A DNA stretch of 64,000 nucleotides, taken from positions 1,426,001 to 1,490,000 of the forward strand of contig JAHBZB010000001.1 of NCBI GenBank assembly GCA_019635635.1, in the 5' to 3' direction. This DNA is from Xanthobacteraceae bacterium. Lineage in GTDB: Bacteria; Pseudomonadota; Alphaproteobacteria; Rhizobiales; Xanthobacteraceae. Below are positions 61,670-64,000 of this stretch, one piece after another (within the stretch, counting starts at the first letter, position 1; every line of letters begins with the position of its first letter). A program made the position numbers and the translations under genes. The notes beneath the pieces were generated by a model that saw only the letters and a list, made by a program, of their open reading frames with translations, ran no database searches and was not told the origin of the DNA.

Positions 61670-62605
61670 ATGGCTTCCGCCGGAAACACAGCGGCAACGG
61701 ACGTGGCCGGAGTCGCTTACAGCGACTTCGGCCATGTGCTCGCGCAGCGAGAGCGCCGCTTTGCGACGCTCCTGCTGGCGCCTGCGTTTCTCGCGTTGCT
61801 TGCGACGACGACGTTTCCGCTTCTGTTTCTGATCTACACCAGCGCTTACCGCATGGATCTATCGATGCCGTTCCTGAACGGCTTCGTCGGTTTGGAGAAC
61901 TACAAGGTACTCTTGAGTGACGACCGCTTCTGGCATTCGCTGGTCGTCAGTCTGGTCTATACGATTTCGACCGTCATTCTTCAGGTCATCGTCGGTCTCG
62001 CACTCGCCTTGTTCGTGATGAACATGAAGCGCGGACAGGGCTGGTTCCGCGTGATCGCGATTCTGCCGGTGGTGCTTTCGCCGGCGGTCGTCGGCATGAT
62101 CTGGCGCACGTTCATGCTCGCGCCGGAATTCGGCATCATCGACTATCTCGCGATCAGCGCGGGCCTCGGCAGCAAGAACTGGCTCGGCGATCCGTTCCTC
62201 GCGATGGTGTCGGTCGTCGTGATTCATACCTGGCAATGGACGCCATTCGCCTTCATGGTGCTGCTGGCCTCGCTCGCGTCGCTGCCTGAGGATATTTACG
62301 AAGCGGCGCGGATCGACCGTGCTTCGGCCTGGCAGCGCTTCCGCAGAATTACATTGCCGCTGCTGCGCCCGGCGATCGTCATGGTCATCATCATGCGGAC
62401 CATGGTTGCGCTCACCGCATTCGCCGCGATATTCACCGTCACCGGTGGCGGGCCGGGTACCGCGACCGAAATCCTCAATCTCTATGCGTACCGGAAATCC
62501 TTCACCGAGCTTTCCATTGGCTACGGGTCGGCGCTCGCGGTAGCGCTCCTGATCGTGACGGTTATCATCTCCGCGATTCTGTTTGCGATCCGGAGGGGCA
62601 AGTGA
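61670..62605 (+). CDS. ABC transporter permease, carbohydrate type (MalF/UgpA-like)
   Basis: 311 residues from ATG 61670, 2 bp after the binding-protein stop; a longer frame inside that gene is not used. Six hydrophobic segments and the EAA loop YEAARIDRASAWQRFRRITLPLLRPA near residue 210 mark a CUT1-type inner-membrane permease. Pairs with the next permease, whose start overlaps its stop by 4 bp. Confidence 0.93.
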   Translation: MASAGNTAATDVAGVAYSDFGHVLAQRERRFATLLLAPAFLALLATTTFPLLFLIYTSAYRMDLSMPFLNGFVGLENYKVLLSDDRFWHSLVVSLVYTISTVILQVIVGLALALFVMNMKRGQGWFRVIAILPVVLSPAVVGMIWRTFMLAPEFGIIDYLAISAGLGSKNWLGDPFLAMVSVVVIHTWQWTPFAFMVLLASLASLPEDIYEAARIDRASAWQRFRRITLPLLRPAIVMVIIMRTMVALTAFAAIFTVTGGGPGTATEILNLYAYRKSFTELSIGYGSALAVALLIVTVIISAILFAIRRGK

Positions 62606-63435
62606 AGCGCCTGCGGACAATCCTGCTGCTCGCAATCACGGTCGTGTTTCTGCTCGCGTGGGCATTTCCGATCGTCTGGAGCGTGCTCAATTCGCTGAAG
62701 ACCGACAAGGACGCGCTGGCCTATCCGCCGAAGCTCCTGTTCGAGCCGACGCTCGATGCCTATCGCGACGTATTGTTCGGCTCCGGCTCGATCCTGCCGA
62801 ACCTGCTCTCGAGCATGATCATTTCGCTGGGTACGACTATCGTCACGATGGTGCTGGCGATCCCCGCGGCCTACGCGCTTGCCCGATTGCGATTCCGGGG
62901 AAAGAAATTTACCGGCTTCTATGTGCTGGCCACGCAGATGTTGCCGCCGGTCGGCATTATCATTCCGTATTACATCGTACTGCGAAACATTGGCTGGATC
63001 GACACTTATCAGGGCATCATCCTGATCTATCTCTCGTTCTCATTGCCGTTCGCGATCTGGCTCCTGGTCTCGTACTTCGAGGACATTCCCTACGAGATGG
63101 AGGAGGCCGCCTACCTAGACGGTGCAAGCCGGCTGCGCACGCTCTGGCGCATCATCATTCCGCAGGTGCGCGGCGGCATCGCCGTCACGGTGGTTTTCGT
63201 GTTTCTCAACGCATGGAATGAATTTCTGTTCGCTGTCGTACTGAGCGGCAATACCGTGCGGCCGGTAACGATCGCGATGTTCAATTTCGTTTCCGTGGAA
63301 CAGACGCTGTGGGCGAAGCTCGCGGCCGTTTCGGTGCTTGCGATGCTGCCCGTCGTAATCCTCGGTATCGTCGCGCAGAAGCATATCGTGAAAGGTCTGA
63401 CGGTCGGCGCCGTCAAGGGAGGGGGGCGCCGATGA
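62602..63435 (+). CDS. ABC transporter permease, carbohydrate type (MalG/UgpE-like)
   Basis: 277 residues starting at GTG in a 4-bp overlap with the first permease. The EAA motif reads MEEAAYLDGASRLRTLWRIIIPQVRGGI near residue 172, and VFLNAWNEFLFAVVLSG is the family signature that follows. Overlaps the ATPase gene by 4 bp, so the complete importer is translationally coupled. Confidence 0.94.
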   Translation: MKRLRTILLLAITVVFLLAWAFPIVWSVLNSLKTDKDALAYPPKLLFEPTLDAYRDVLFGSGSILPNLLSSMIISLGTTIVTMVLAIPAAYALARLRFRGKKFTGFYVLATQMLPPVGIIIPYYIVLRNIGWIDTYQGIILIYLSFSLPFAIWLLVSYFEDIPYEMEEAAYLDGASRLRTLWRIIIPQVRGGIAVTVVFVFLNAWNEFLFAVVLSGNTVRPVTIAMFNFVSVEQTLWAKLAAVSVLAMLPVVILGIVAQKHIVKGLTVGAVKGGGRR

Positions 63436-64000
63436 GTGCGCGTGGTCAGGTCGTTTTCAAGGACATCTGGAAGAAGCACGGCGAATTCGTCGCGTTGAAG
63501 AACGTGAATTTCGAGATCGAGCCGGGCGAATTTTTCGCGCTTCTGGGGCCTTCGGGCTCCGGCAAGAGCACGACCTTGCGCATTCTCGCGGGTCTTGATG
63601 CGCCGACGGCAGGGCAGGTGTTCATCGACGGCAAGGATGTCACCGGTGCAGACGCGGCCGAGCGCGACGTCGCGATGGTGTTCCAGAGCTATGCGCTCTA
63701 TCCGCATATGACGGTCGCGGAGAATATTTCCTTTCCGCTCGAAATGGCGAAGATGCCGAAAGCGGAAATCGCGCCTGCGGTGTTCGACGCCGCGCGCAAG
63801 GTGAAGATCGAGCATCTGCTCGACCGCAGGCCGGGCCAGCTTTCCGGCGGGCAGCAGCAGCGTTGCGCGCTGGCGCGTGCGATCGTTCGCAAGGCCCGGC
63901 TGTTTCTGCTCGACGAACCGCTTTCGAATCTCGATGCGAAGCTGCGGTTGGAGACGCGGGTCGAGTTGAAAAAGCTCCAGCGTTCGCTCGGTATGACCGC
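63432..64000 (+). CDS. ABC transporter ATP-binding protein, UgpC/MalK-like (3' end cut by window)
   Basis: The first 189 codons are present and the frame is open at the window edge. Walker A is GPSGSGKST near residue 39, the Q-loop is MVFQSYALYPHMTVAENI, the signature is LSGGQQQR and Walker B is LFLLDEPLSNLD. This run is typical of the MalK/UgpC group, which has an extra C-terminal regulatory OB-type domain that would lie beyond the edge. It powers the two permeases upstream. Confidence 0.93.
   Translation, partial: MSARGQVVFKDIWKKHGEFVALKNVNFEIEPGEFFALLGPSGSGKSTTLRILAGLDAPTAGQVFIDGKDVTGADAAERDVAMVFQSYALYPHMTVAENISFPLEMAKMPKAEIAPAVFDAARKVKIEHLLDRRPGQLSGGQQQRCALARAIVRKARLFLLDEPLSNLDAKLRLETRVELKKLQRSLGMT

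Noticed and set aside
1-64000. CRISPR arrays, rRNA genes or insertion sequences
   Set aside because: I saw no spaced repeat arrays, no rRNA-like stretches and no transposase or terminal inverted repeats anywhere in the window.

Overview
The window looks like a chromosome segment of an alphaproteobacterium, probably Hyphomicrobiales. The housekeeping flanks (1-1636 and about 40402-64000) are GC-rich and carry a three-part pnt transhydrogenase, a fused NarK and a narGHJI operon. Between them lies a block of about 38.8 kb (1637-40401) that is visibly more AT-rich. It ends on the right in a 47-nt 3' fragment of a tRNA-Lys(CTT) gene, so it is read here as a genomic island. No integrase and no intact tRNA-Lys are visible, and the left edge abuts the stop codon of pntB.

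The island reads as one catabolic programme. From left to right it holds: two sulfite/sulfate-type exporters; a CoA transferase with glutaryl-CoA dehydrogenase; a complete coenzyme F420 operon (FO synthase cofGH, F420H2:NADP oxidoreductase, cofE, cofD, cofC and an FbiB-like nitroreductase); a NitT/TauT-type ABC importer; an Lrp/AsnC regulator made of two tandem copies; an F420-type luciferase-like oxidoreductase with HyuA/HyuB and two RidA proteins; a molybdopterin oxidoreductase fused to its own ferredoxin-reductase module; an MFS transporter; a third RidA; a three-gene xanthine-dehydrogenase-type hydroxylase with a fused CoxG domain; an alpha/beta hydrolase; an amidase; a sulfite-oxidase-fold protein; and ETF plus ETF-quinone oxidoreductase. 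An inverted half-site, (T/A)GCCGAA paired with (T/A)TCGGC 39-40 bp away, recurs in five island promoter regions, with weaker forms in two more. The natural candidate to bind it is the double Lrp-like protein. My inference is degradation of a nitrogen heterocycle, possibly sulfur-containing: Mo-dependent hydroxylation to a lactam, F420H2-dependent reduction, ATP-dependent ring opening, RidA clean-up of enamines, then glutarate/glutaryl-CoA with electrons passed to quinone by ETF.

The right flank (40578-64000) is ordinary genome. It holds an RND efflux pair with a YgaP-like membrane protein and a BigR/YgaV-like ArsR repressor (AT-rich direct repeats in its promoter), thioredoxin 2, then a nitrate-respiration cluster: CBS-BON protein, NnrS, DUF2478 protein, a Crp/Fnr regulator without an iron-sulfur cysteine cluster, a NarK1-NarK2 fusion, narGHJI, a parvulin-type isomerase and a small unknown protein. 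Two perfect TTGAC-N4-GTCAA boxes precede the CBS gene and narK. The window ends in a carbohydrate-type ABC importer whose ATPase is cut by the edge. The left edge holds the end of the pnt operon.
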